From positions 1-59,819 of the IMG/VR virus record IMGVR_UViG_3300033149_006677: a stretch of DNA of 59,819 bases; one strand, given 5' to 3'. The notes beneath the pieces are model-generated. The model was not told where the DNA came from. It made no database searches and saw only the letters and a list, made by a program, of their open reading frames with translations. Positions 1 to 6,212 of this stretch are shown here, piece by piece. Each line of letters begins with the position of its first letter. Position 1 is the first letter of the stretch. This DNA is from a virus. The position numbers and the translations under genes are program-made.

Positions 1-114
1 ACATTATGTCAACTGAACATATGTTCTATAGAACAGGCGTTCTATTGACATAATAGTGGAACAAATGTTCTATTGACATAACGCATTCGAACATATGTTC
101 TAAATGGCCCTAGC
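1..114. repeat. Terminal direct repeat, left copy
   Basis: Bases 1-114 are identical to 59706-59819. This is what an assembler leaves when it closes a circular molecule or a terminally redundant (circularly permuted) phage genome. The unique genome length is therefore about 59,705 bp, and gene order should be read around the join. The repeat holds four of the five GAAC-N4-GTTC boxes. It could also be a true short terminal repeat; sequence alone cannot separate the two. Confidence 0.9.
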
Positions 115-132
115 CCGCTAGAACATATGTTC
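15..132. promoter_or_regulatory. Array of five LexA-like palindromes alternating with TTGACATAA
   Basis: Five GAAC-N4-GTTC boxes lie at 15-26, 31-42, 59-70, 89-100 and 121-132; three have the full core GAACATATGTTC, which equals the Bacillus-type LexA/DinR box. The 9-mer TTGACATAA lies next to the boxes at 45-53 and 73-81 (plus strand) and at 4-12 on the minus strand, with another minus copy at 59694-59702. Box starts are 16, 28, 30 and 32 bp apart. Spacing to a credible -10 is poor on both strands, so the 9-mers may be part of an iteron rather than -35 elements. The array lies between leftward genes at 184-564 and 59202-59474, so it may be an operator for the leftward small-gene cluster or a replication site. 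Confidence 0.7.
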
Positions 133-143
133 TAGCGGGCTAG
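110..143. repeat. Perfect 34-bp palindrome centred on a GAACATATGTTC box
   Basis: The two 17-base halves (110-126 and 127-143) are exact reverse complements, with no spacer. The arms extend the central box by CTAGCCCGCTA and its complement. No T-run follows on either strand, so it is unlikely to be an intrinsic terminator. A double-strand operator or cruciform is more plausible. Confidence 0.85.
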
Positions 144-183
144 TTTGTGTTGGGGCAAGTGCGTGTTTTTCTCAAGTGCTGCC

Positions 184-564
184 TTACTCGAACTTGACGC
201 CATACTTGGCGCAAAAGCGCTTGACGTACTCGATAACGTCTTTATTGACTGCTGCGCTTGCCTTTGCGTCTATCATACTGGGCAAGCTTTGCGCGCAAGC
301 TTTGCCCGTTCGCCAGTCCACAATAGCGCTTTTTATTCTGTAGCACTTGGTGTTTTCGAACAAGTAGGCCACAAAGTAGGCAAAGTGCCAAAAACAAGGT
401 CTTGCCAAAGTGCGCCCGTTCTTGCCCAAAGCCTTTGGGCAAGTGTTGGCAAGTAGTCTAAACTTGAGACTACGTCCTACTTGGCGCACTTGCGCGCTTG
501 GTCTAGTGCCCGTTGCCCGAAAAGCTTTCTCAAGCTCATCCGTAGTGACGCCCCAAACGTTCAC
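184..564 (-). CDS. Hypothetical protein, 126 aa
   Basis: I do not recognise this protein. It starts at a GTG (562-564) preceded on the minus strand by an AAGGGGG ribosome binding site at proper distance, and a candidate promoter lies at 612-640. It is basic and Cys-containing with no evident membrane segment or catalytic motif. Base usage in this gene and its upstream neighbour differs from the rest of the genome. It is the last leftward gene before the palindrome array. Confidence 0.6.
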   Translation of the reverse strand: MNVWGVTTDELEKAFRATGTRPSAQVRQVGRSLKFRLLANTCPKALGKNGRTLARPCFWHFAYFVAYLFENTKCYRIKSAIVDWRTGKACAQSLPSMIDAKASAAVNKDVIEYVKRFCAKYGVKFE

Positions 565-611
565 AGTGCCCCCTTTCTATTCTGTTTTTAAAGTGCCCCA
601 AACACAGCCCA

Positions 612-640
612 AGCCTAGCATAAAAGCGCTTTTTTGTCAA
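612..640 (-). promoter_or_regulatory. Candidate promoter for the 126-aa gene
   Basis: The minus strand reads TTGACA (640-635), a 17-bp spacer, then TAGGCT (617-612). The -35 is perfect and the -10 is weak. The spacer ends in TGC, as in the stronger promoters of this genome. It directly follows the terminator hairpin of the upstream gene. Confidence 0.5.
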
Positions 641-679
641 AAACACAAAAACGACACACGATAAAGCGTCGTGTGTCGT
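641..679 (-). terminator. Intrinsic terminator after the 93-aa gene
   Basis: Perfect 11-bp stem (651-661 with 669-679), 7-base loop, followed on the minus strand by TTTTGTGTTT. It lies just past the stop of the gene at 702-983. Confidence 0.75.
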
Positions 680-701
680 TCGGAACGGAACGCTTTGTAG
701 T

Positions 702-983
702 TTAAGCGTAGTTTAAAGTGTCCTCTATTTGTTCCAGTTTGTCCTGCAAGCGTATAATAGCGTCTATCGCTTGCTTGTCGTTGACAACGACAAGCTTTTC
801 GTTGTCGTTTGGCCATACAACGTCGCAAAGTGTTTCTAGTAAGCGTTGCGCTTGTATTACTTGTTCCCAAGCGTTACTTATTGCGTCTTGTAGTTCCTCT
901 TTGCGACGTACAATATAAGTAACGTCGCCAAGTGCGTCTTGTAGTGATAGCAAAACGTCGCTAGTGTTAACGTACGTAGTCAC
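702..983 (-). CDS. Hypothetical coiled-coil protein, 93 aa
   Basis: Acidic, strongly helical protein with long heptad-like stretches (Leu/Ile/Gln/Glu-rich, residues about 25-90). It starts at GTG (981-983) with a GGAGGTG ribosome binding site 7 bases upstream. I do not recognise the family. All ten Asp codons are GAC and all Asn codons are AAC, unlike the GAT-rich genes from 1.6 kb onward. A hairpin terminator follows directly, so this is a one-gene unit. Confidence 0.7.
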   Translation of the reverse strand: MTTYVNTSDVLLSLQDALGDVTYIVRRKEELQDAISNAWEQVIQAQRLLETLCDVVWPNDNEKLVVVNDKQAIDAIIRLQDKLEQIEDTLNYA

Positions 984-1598
984 TTTGTCACCTCCGTCGC
1001 TCCGTGTTCACTTGTGCGTTCCGTTCCGTTCACACCAACGATAACACGTCTTGCGCCAAAGCACAACCGCAAAAACGCTTAGAGCGTCTAAGCATATATG
1101 CTTATATGCTTTTGTGACAACGTTGTAACTATTTTTGTGACAGTATGTCACTATCGCTTGTCGTTTTGCTTGTGACAGCGTTTGTCGTTACTGCACTACA
1201 AAACCAGAGAAACCAGATATTTTTTGTCCTGTTTTGCGACACTAGCCAAACTAGAGAAAGCGGATACTTTTTGTCCTGTTTGTCGCCATAAAGCGGACAA
1301 AATAGCTCTTTTTTGTCAACTTTACAATAACGACTTGACAATAAGGCCGGTACCCCCTCTTGACATAATAAGTGGTCGGCCTAACCCCCTCCCGCGCCAT
1401 TTCTGCACTTTTCACTTGACACACTTGCTCTTTATCAAAACGACGGCACCCGTTATAGATACCGTCGTGAACATTATGCGTGTCAAGCACGATAAGGGCA
1501 CGTAGTGCCCATTATGCGGTCTGGGTTTTGCCCCTCAGATTTGGAATGAAGCGTTATAGTGAGATTTTAACTTGACACATCCCAAAGTTAGGGACACA
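984..1598. other. 615-bp non-coding stretch, rich in short repeats
   Basis: No ORF here has a ribosome binding site or protein-like composition. It holds a palindrome around 1093-1112 (AAGCATATATGCTT plus an overlapping ATATGCTT), three TTGTGACA copies at 1112, 1135 and 1170 (one within GTGACA-GTA-TGTCAC at 1137-1151), an imperfect direct repeat around TTTTTGTCCTGTTT near 1219 and 1267, TTGACATAATA at 1360, an inverted repeat ACGACGG/CCGTCGT near 1440-1468 and GGGCAC-GTA-GTGCCC near 1496-1510. This resembles an origin or an operator region, but no single function can be assigned. Confidence 0.5.
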
Positions 1599-2060
1599 CT
1601 AATAGAGGAACCAATATCCTTCCACGTTAACGATAGTCCCCTCGCTAGCTGAGGGCTGGCCATTTGTTACGACGATGTAGAGATAGCCCAAGCCTGTTTT
1701 CCCCTCACGCCCTAGGCAAAAGCTCATAGTTCCGTCTCTAGCATCTCTCCATGCATGTGGGATATGGGGCACGTTAAGCTTGGGGCAGAAGTGAACACAG
1801 CCTGTACGGTTATAACCAGCGAAGCGAAAGCTATGAGCATTAGCAAGTCTATATACCCAGTCAGTCACATACTCTTTGACCTCATCCTCAAGGTCAAAGA
1901 CACGGATCGCCTCTTCGAGATGGTTCATAATCCAGACTTGTGTTTCCTTTGGTAGGGTCTTCTTATTATCGTTAAGAATCCTTACAAGCTGATTATGGAC
2001 CACGGAGACGACTTCATTCTTAAGATCGAACAGCTTGATCAATTCATGAGTAGTAGCCAT
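1599..2060 (-). CDS. Hypothetical protein, 153 aa
   Basis: Not recognised. The N-terminal half (residues 1-75) is predicted helical (Leu/Val/Asp/Glu-rich), and the C-terminal half is rich in aromatic and Gly residues with a possible His/Cys pair (VHFCPKLNVPH). The ATG at 2058-2060 has GGAG 8 bases upstream. It is 12 bases after the stop of the preceding gene in the same leftward operon, so it is probably co-transcribed from 4321-4349. Confidence 0.65.
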   Translation of the reverse strand: MATTHELIKLFDLKNEVVSVVHNQLVRILNDNKKTLPKETQVWIMNHLEEAIRVFDLEDEVKEYVTDWVYRLANAHSFRFAGYNRTGCVHFCPKLNVPHIPHAWRDARDGTMSFCLGREGKTGLGYLYIVVTNGQPSASEGTIVNVEGYWFLY

Positions 2061-2072
2061 TAGTTTTTCTCC

Positions 2073-2456
2073 TTATGGTTGAGAACACACGTAAGCTTTG
2101 CCGAAAGCATCGAAGAGTGAACGGATGGTGTGTTCAGCAACTTCTTTACACTGGCGACAATCCTCGAACGTAAACGGTTGGCGCTGGCGGATGGTACATA
2201 TAGCGTCGGTGACATCCTTATCGATGTCCACGAGAGAAGCGTAGAGGACATTCATACCCTTGGTGGTGTTGTCCTCTGGTGGTAGCAAAGGCAATCTTTG
2301 TTCGAGCGCCTCAATGCACTGAGTGAGAATCTCGTGAGTGACGGAGAGATAACTCAGCTGAGACACGACGATAGGATAATCCTTTGCCTCTTGGAGATAA
2401 TAGAGACAATAGAGTATTTGAGTGGGGTCTACGCCGGTAAGTTCTTTACTGAACAT
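2073..2456 (-). CDS. Hypothetical protein, 127 aa
   Basis: Not recognised. Mostly helical, with a C-terminal CRQCKEVAEH segment carrying closely spaced Cys and His. Start ATG at 2454-2456 has GGAG at a good distance. A soluble, leftward operon member with no signal peptide or membrane segment. Confidence 0.65.
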   Translation of the reverse strand: MFSKELTGVDPTQILYCLYYLQEAKDYPIVVSQLSYLSVTHEILTQCIEALEQRLPLLPPEDNTTKGMNVLYASLVDIDKDVTDAICTIRQRQPFTFEDCRQCKEVAEHTIRSLFDAFGKAYVCSQP

Positions 2457-2521
2457 CGATGCTCCTTTACATTATGCTAGCCGAATGATTTGCAAGCCCA
2501 TATCCTATTTCCTCCCAACAC

Positions 2522-3010
2522 TTACTCTGAGTTCGGATGGCGTTTGCGAATCCATATTTCACACTTCCTCTTCCGCTTTGGCATTTCCTTTGGCGTATCA
2601 GTAACGCTTAAGGAAAACCACGGAGGACATCCTTTAGATTTCCAAAGATTGAACAGAAAATCGAAATCTGGCCGGAGATACGCGTCTGCTGTACTGTCCC
2701 ATGCAAACTTTATCACTTGCCAATCAGGGGGAGCATGCTCAATATGGTAGACATCTACCTCAACGAGCTGCGTGTCCTTAAATAAATCCCCAAGGGCACG
2801 AGCAGACGACTCTGTGATACCGACCTCTATGTAAGTAAGATCGGGAAGATTAACATTGATATACCTATGCTTGATCTCATCTCCATACAATTCACGTGTT
2901 AGGTCGAGAAGGCGCAAGCCGCCAGTATAGTCTTTGTGTACACCATAGGGTACGTATACCTTTGGCTTGCCATCCTCAGTTAGAAAATTGAAGCGAACAT
3001 AGAATTCCAT
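2522..3010 (-). CDS. Paralogue family A protein, 162 aa
   Basis: I place the start at ATG 3008-3010, which has AAGGAG upstream; an in-frame upstream extension to 3073 would overlap the preceding gene. The protein is clearly related to its neighbour at 3022-3432: both share VRFxFLTED near the N-terminus, GGLRLLD, an ARALGDLF block and a following VxVYxI segment. A more distant third copy is at 45509-45937. The C-terminal tail is Lys/Arg-rich (KRKRK). Function unknown; a small alpha/beta domain duplicated in tandem. Confidence 0.7.
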   Translation of the reverse strand: MEFYVRFNFLTEDGKPKVYVPYGVHKDYTGGLRLLDLTRELYGDEIKHRYINVNLPDLTYIEVGITESSARALGDLFKDTQLVEVDVYHIEHAPPDWQVIKFAWDSTADAYLRPDFDFLFNLWKSKGCPPWFSLSVTDTPKEMPKRKRKCEIWIRKRHPNSE

Positions 3011-3021
3011 TCTACATCTCC

Positions 3022-3432
3022 TTATGCTTCTGGGCCCAAGTAAAGCTCTTTGGGACAACCTTTGGCTTTCCACGTCTCAAGCAGAAATTGACTACTCGGA
3101 TATATCGTAGCGACTATGTCTCCCTCTTCCATTTCCGTTTGCCACACAGAGGGAGCATATTTGATATAGTAGACTTGTACATCTACCAAGTGCACATCCG
3201 CAAACAAATCGCCGAGGGCTCGCGCTTCAGCCTCTGGAAGCTCGACCTCTACAGAAGTTGCAGTGTAAGATTGGACATACACATCCTTTGGGCGAACATC
3301 TTCACCATATTTAGCTCGCACCTCATCGAGTAACCGCAAGCCGCCGATACACTCTTCATCAATACCATGAGGCTTATACCTATCTAGTCTGTTATCCTCT
3401 GTTAGAAAAGTAAAGCGAACTACAAAATTCAT
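3022..3432 (-). CDS. Paralogue family A protein, 136 aa
   Basis: Start taken at ATG 3430-3432, preceded by GGAG in the upstream small gene. It is a tandem duplicate of the gene at 2522-3010 and shares GGLRLLD, ARALGDLF and the VxVYxIxxAPxxWQ block. It ends 11 bases before the start of that gene. Function unknown. The conserved acidic and aromatic positions suggest a folded domain under selection, not a pseudogene. Confidence 0.7.
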   Translation of the reverse strand: MNFVVRFTFLTEDNRLDRYKPHGIDEECIGGLRLLDEVRAKYGEDVRPKDVYVQSYTATSVEVELPEAEARALGDLFADVHLVDVQVYYIKYAPSVWQTEMEEGDIVATIYPSSQFLLETWKAKGCPKELYLGPEA

Positions 3433-3433
3433 C

Positions 3434-3523
3434 TTATATCTCCTTTCCAAGACATGCGATGATCAGCGCCATAACAGCGCCAACCAGTGAAACGATACTT
3501 AACGCCAAAGCTACTTCTTCCAT
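3434..3523 (-). CDS. Small membrane protein, 29 aa
   Basis: Short ORF MEEVALALSIVSLVGAVMAL followed by IIACLGKEI. Nearly the whole length is one hydrophobic helix. GAGGAG lies 9 bases upstream of the ATG (3521-3523). Its own 3' end carries the ribosome binding site of the next gene, so the two are tightly coupled. Such single-helix phage peptides often target host membrane proteins, but no function can be given here. Confidence 0.6.
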   Translation of the reverse strand: MEEVALALSIVSLVGAVMALIIACLGKEI

Positions 3524-3538
3524 TACCACATTCTCCTC

Positions 3539-3973
3539 TTAGTCATCGGACTGCGCCGACTCTTCCCACTTTCTGTTTACATCGCCAATCAGCTCCACAA
3601 TTAGCGTATGCAGAGAAATAATCAATTCTTTTCTCGCCTCAGCCGTAGTCGCGACATCGCCTTGTAACACCGAAACAAGTACAGCCAATATGCCCTCTAT
3701 CTTGCTTCTAAGTATGGAGCCTGGATCAACACATGGATCGCCTCCTTTCCTCCTTTCAATGTCAAATAGCTCTATGATATGCCTGTAGTCATCATAGTAG
3801 CCCTCTAGAGTATAGGCGTATCGGCAGCTGGCATCTGTATCCCTGGTTAAGTACATACCCTGAAGAGCATTCATCAGTTCTGATTCTATCCGTTTGCGCA
3901 TGGCACCTCGCATATTCAATTCCTCTAAACCCATCTCTTCTCTTTGGCGAGACTCACTAGAACAAATCCTCAT
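3539..3973 (-). CDS. Hypothetical helical protein, 144 aa
   Basis: The start at ATG 3971-3973 follows the stop of the previous gene by 4 bases, with a GGTGG-type ribosome binding site. A longer in-frame reading to 4225 runs through the gene at 3978-4232 in another frame and is rejected. The protein is helical throughout, with an acidic C-terminus (EESAQSDD). Not recognised. Confidence 0.6.
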   Translation of the reverse strand: MRICSSESRQREEMGLEELNMRGAMRKRIESELMNALQGMYLTRDTDASCRYAYTLEGYYDDYRHIIELFDIERRKGGDPCVDPGSILRSKIEGILAVLVSVLQGDVATTAEARKELIISLHTLIVELIGDVNRKWEESAQSDD

Positions 3974-3977
3974 CGCC

Positions 3978-4232
3978 CTACCACCCCCATTTATCCAAGT
4001 ATTCTTGTCGGCGAATGTTATCCATAACCTCTTCCTCAATATCCTTTGGCAATCGAGAAATATATCGAGTAAACTTAGTACCACGAGGCAAATGCCGTGG
4101 TGTAAGACATCGCTGCCCCCAGGCCGGATGAAGTCCGCAAAACACGTGTACCCACATTTTGTATTGAGGATAATACTTGTAAATATCCTCATGAAGAGGA
4201 TATTCGCTCCAGCGCATAATACCAAATTTCAT
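3978..4232 (-). CDS. Paralogue family B protein, 84 aa
   Basis: Small protein related to the one at 55381-55626: both have a (Y/F)G(V/I)(I/M)(K/R)WS opening, a DIY block, RCL...RxLxRGxKFT in the middle and a PKxIxxE helix. Start ATG 4230-4232 overlaps the stop of a 21-codon leader (ATGA), and a GGAGAGGG site lies upstream. Function unknown. Paralogues at opposite ends of the window, both leftward, support a single leftward early region on the circle. Confidence 0.7.
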   Translation of the reverse strand: MKFGIMRWSEYPLHEDIYKYYPQYKMWVHVFCGLHPAWGQRCLTPRHLPRGTKFTRYISRLPKDIEEEVMDNIRRQEYLDKWGW

Positions 4233-4294
4233 CTTACCCTCTCCATTTCCACTGGTCCCATTGTAATGCTGAGAATTAGAAATAGTGTTTCCAT
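4229..4294 (-). CDS. Leader peptide, 21 aa
   Basis: First ORF after the strong leftward promoter. METLFLILSI opens a hydrophobic N-terminus, followed by a charged tail. A very good AGGAGGG site lies 9 bases before the ATG (4292-4294). Its TGA overlaps the ATG of the next gene, so it probably couples translation of the operon. It could be a functional micropeptide or only a coupling leader. Confidence 0.55.
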   Translation of the reverse strand: METLFLILSITMGPVEMERVR

Positions 4295-4320
4295 ATCACC
4301 TTGCCCTCCTTTCTAGCTAT

Positions 4321-4349
4321 ACTATAGCACACTTTTGTATCTTTGTCAA
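4321..4349 (-). promoter_or_regulatory. Strong leftward promoter
   Basis: The minus strand reads TTGACA (4349-4344), a 17-bp spacer ending in GTGTGC, and TATAGT (4326-4321). It fires into the leader peptide and the leftward genes down to 1599. It shares the TGTGCTATA signature with the promoters at 33412, 33561, 35406 and 43188. Confidence 0.85.
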
Positions 4350-4440
4350 GAGACGCCAAAACACGTATTTGCCTTGCGCATTTGGCAACATGGCACTATA
4401 CTACAAGCAGTCTCGTCTGCCATGTGCAGAAGGAGCAATC

Positions 4441-4467
4441 GGGAGTAGTGTGCTTGACACTACTCCC
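4441..4467. repeat. Inverted repeat upstream of the packaging promoter
   Basis: GGGAGTAGTG (4441-4450) and CACTACTCCC (4458-4467) are a perfect 10-bp inverted repeat with a 7-base gap, ending 10 bp before the -35 at 4478. No T-run follows. It is a candidate operator for the late promoter or the boundary between divergent units. Confidence 0.7.
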
Positions 4468-4477
4468 AGCACAGCCA

Positions 4478-4506
4478 TTGACACCTCCTATATAGTCATG
4501 TATACT
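4478..4506 (+). promoter_or_regulatory. Promoter of the packaging and head operon
   Basis: TTGACA (4478-4483), 17-bp spacer, TATACT (4501-4506). The transcript would start near 4513, only about 20 bases before the terminase small subunit ATG. Head and tail genes follow without a clear intrinsic terminator until 31912, apart from the hairpin at 11152. Confidence 0.8.
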
Positions 4507-4535
4507 TGAAGTAGATTATGTCAAGGAGGAAAGCT

Positions 4536-4925
4536 ATGCCGCTACCCAAGGGCAGCTTTGATGTTACAAAAGAAGAGGTGCAGCGCGCTATTGAATCGTC
4601 TCGTAGCGGCTTGCTGACAGATATTGCACAGAGACTTGGTGTTTCGCGTGCCGCGCTGTCGAAGTATCTAAAATACTGGCCCGATCTTGAGGAGCTACGG
4701 CAGCAGAAGAGAGAGACGTTTTTGGACCTTGCCGAGGATAAGCTGATGGGGCTCGTAGAGAATGGCGACCGCAAAGCTATCTTCTTCACCTTGGAGCGAC
4801 TAGGCAAGAATCGTGGTTATTATCGCCAAGAGGAACGCAATGTAACGCAGCGTGTAGTTATGGACGTAACCTATACCGATGAAGCACCAAAGACGGTAGT
4901 AGAGATGGACGATGACAATCGTTAG
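4536..4925 (+). CDS. terS: Terminase small subunit, 129 aa
   Basis: Recognises phage DNA and starts packaging together with the large subunit. An N-terminal helix-turn-helix (residues about 24-50, LTDIAQRLGVSRAALSKYLK) is followed by helices for oligomerisation and an acidic tail. The ATG at 4536 has AGGAGG at the proper distance; the earlier in-frame ATG at 4518 would lie almost at the transcription start and has no ribosome binding site. It overlaps the large subunit gene by 14 bases. Confidence 0.8.
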   Translation: MPLPKGSFDVTKEEVQRAIESSRSGLLTDIAQRLGVSRAALSKYLKYWPDLEELRQQKRETFLDLAEDKLMGLVENGDRKAIFFTLERLGKNRGYYRQEERNVTQRVVMDVTYTDEAPKTVVEMDDDNR

Positions 4926-6207
4926 AGAGGTTCGACTTAACATAAAATTGCCGAGGCCACATCCGAAGCAGAAAGAGATCAAGGATAGCCCAGCGAAGCG
5001 CAAGGTGATCTGTGCTGGTCGCCAGGCTGGTAAAACTACACTTGCTGCTATGGCTGCGATCGAGAGCGCACTAAGAGGTGGCCATGTGTTATATGCCGCG
5101 CCGACGGCGATGCAGACACAACAGGTGTGGGACTATTGCAAGACCTGGTTAGACGAGCCCATAAGCATGGGCTTTATTCGTAAAAACGAAACGGACCGCG
5201 TTCTGGAATTTCCTATACATGCCAGACATAACGGCGTCAGGGGAAGGATCCGTTGCGTTACCGCCTGGAATGCTAGCCACTTGCGCGGCGGGCATGAGAA
5301 TATGCTTATCCTGGACGAGTTTGCTCATATGGATGAAGAGGTCTGGTCTATGGTTGGCGCGCCGATGTTGCTTCGCACGAACGGCGTGGCCTGGTTCATC
5401 TCTACACCCAATCGCAGAAACCACTTCTATAAATACTATCTGCAGGCTATGGAGGATGGCAAGCGCTGGCAAGCCTGGCACTTTACAAGCCATGATAACC
5501 CATATCTAAGCAAAAGCGCGCTGGAAGAGATCACCAAGGATATGACGCGCAGCGAATATCTACAAGAGATCATGGCCGAGTTTCTGCCCGATAGTGGTAC
5601 GGTCTTTAGGAATATCGCTAACTGCATGAAGGCGCAACCGACTACTCCGCAAGAGCATGAGGGACATACTATTATCGCTGGTATTGACTGGGGAAGGACC
5701 AACGACTACACAGCAATATCTATTGTCTGTGCAGATTGCCGCTACGAGCTGGATAGAGCTAGGTACAGGCACATGGATACGTTAGAGCAGATTTCGAGGA
5801 TCAAAGAGCTGGTACATCGCTGGAACGTCATGTTTATGATCCCCGAGCAGAATTCTATTGGTATGCCTATTATCGATATGATATTAGACGATGAGGGATT
5901 CAAGGGTGTGCGCGTGGAGCCGATCACGGTTTCTGGAAAGAATAAGCAGGGGTTAGTGAGAGCCCTGGCACTGGCACTGGAAAGAGAAGAGTTTTTCTGG
6001 CAGCAGGACCCAGAGCTTGGCGTTAGAGACCCGTGGACACAGGAGCTAATGGCTTATGAGGAGCACGTAAATCCGAAGACGAATGTCGCTACATATAGTG
6101 CGCCAGCGGGGATGCACGATGATACTGTTGTCGCTAGGATGTTGGCCTACTATGGCTTGGATATTTGTGCTCCGATCTCTATATCAGATGTAACCTTTTG
6201 GGATTAG
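4912..6207 (+). CDS. terL: Terminase large subunit, 431 aa
   Basis: ATP-driven DNA packaging motor and headful nuclease. Walker A GRQAGKTT lies at residues 36-43 and Walker B LILDE near 132-136. A motor coupling segment (STPN) follows. The C-terminal RNase H-like nuclease shows GIDWG (about 257-261) and HDDTVVA near the end, supplying the metal-binding acids. Length is normal for SPP1-type large subunits. It overlaps terS and is followed after 5 bases by the portal gene. Confidence 0.95.
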   Translation: MTIVREVRLNIKLPRPHPKQKEIKDSPAKRKVICAGRQAGKTTLAAMAAIESALRGGHVLYAAPTAMQTQQVWDYCKTWLDEPISMGFIRKNETDRVLEFPIHARHNGVRGRIRCVTAWNASHLRGGHENMLILDEFAHMDEEVWSMVGAPMLLRTNGVAWFISTPNRRNHFYKYYLQAMEDGKRWQAWHFTSHDNPYLSKSALEEITKDMTRSEYLQEIMAEFLPDSGTVFRNIANCMKAQPTTPQEHEGHTIIAGIDWGRTNDYTAISIVCADCRYELDRARYRHMDTLEQISRIKELVHRWNVMFMIPEQNSIGMPIIDMILDDEGFKGVRVEPITVSGKNKQGLVRALALALEREEFFWQQDPELGVRDPWTQELMAYEEHVNPKTNVATYSAPAGMHDDTVVARMLAYYGLDICAPISISDVTFWD

Positions 6208-6212
6208 GAGAT

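Noticed and set aside
1-143. TTGACATAA repeats as -35 promoter elements
   Set aside because: No credible -10 at 16-18 bp on either strand for any copy, so I treat them as part of an iteron or operator.
1182-1505. Rightward 107-codon ORF in the repeat-rich region
   Set aside because: No ribosome binding site, and its sequence is dominated by the local repeats.
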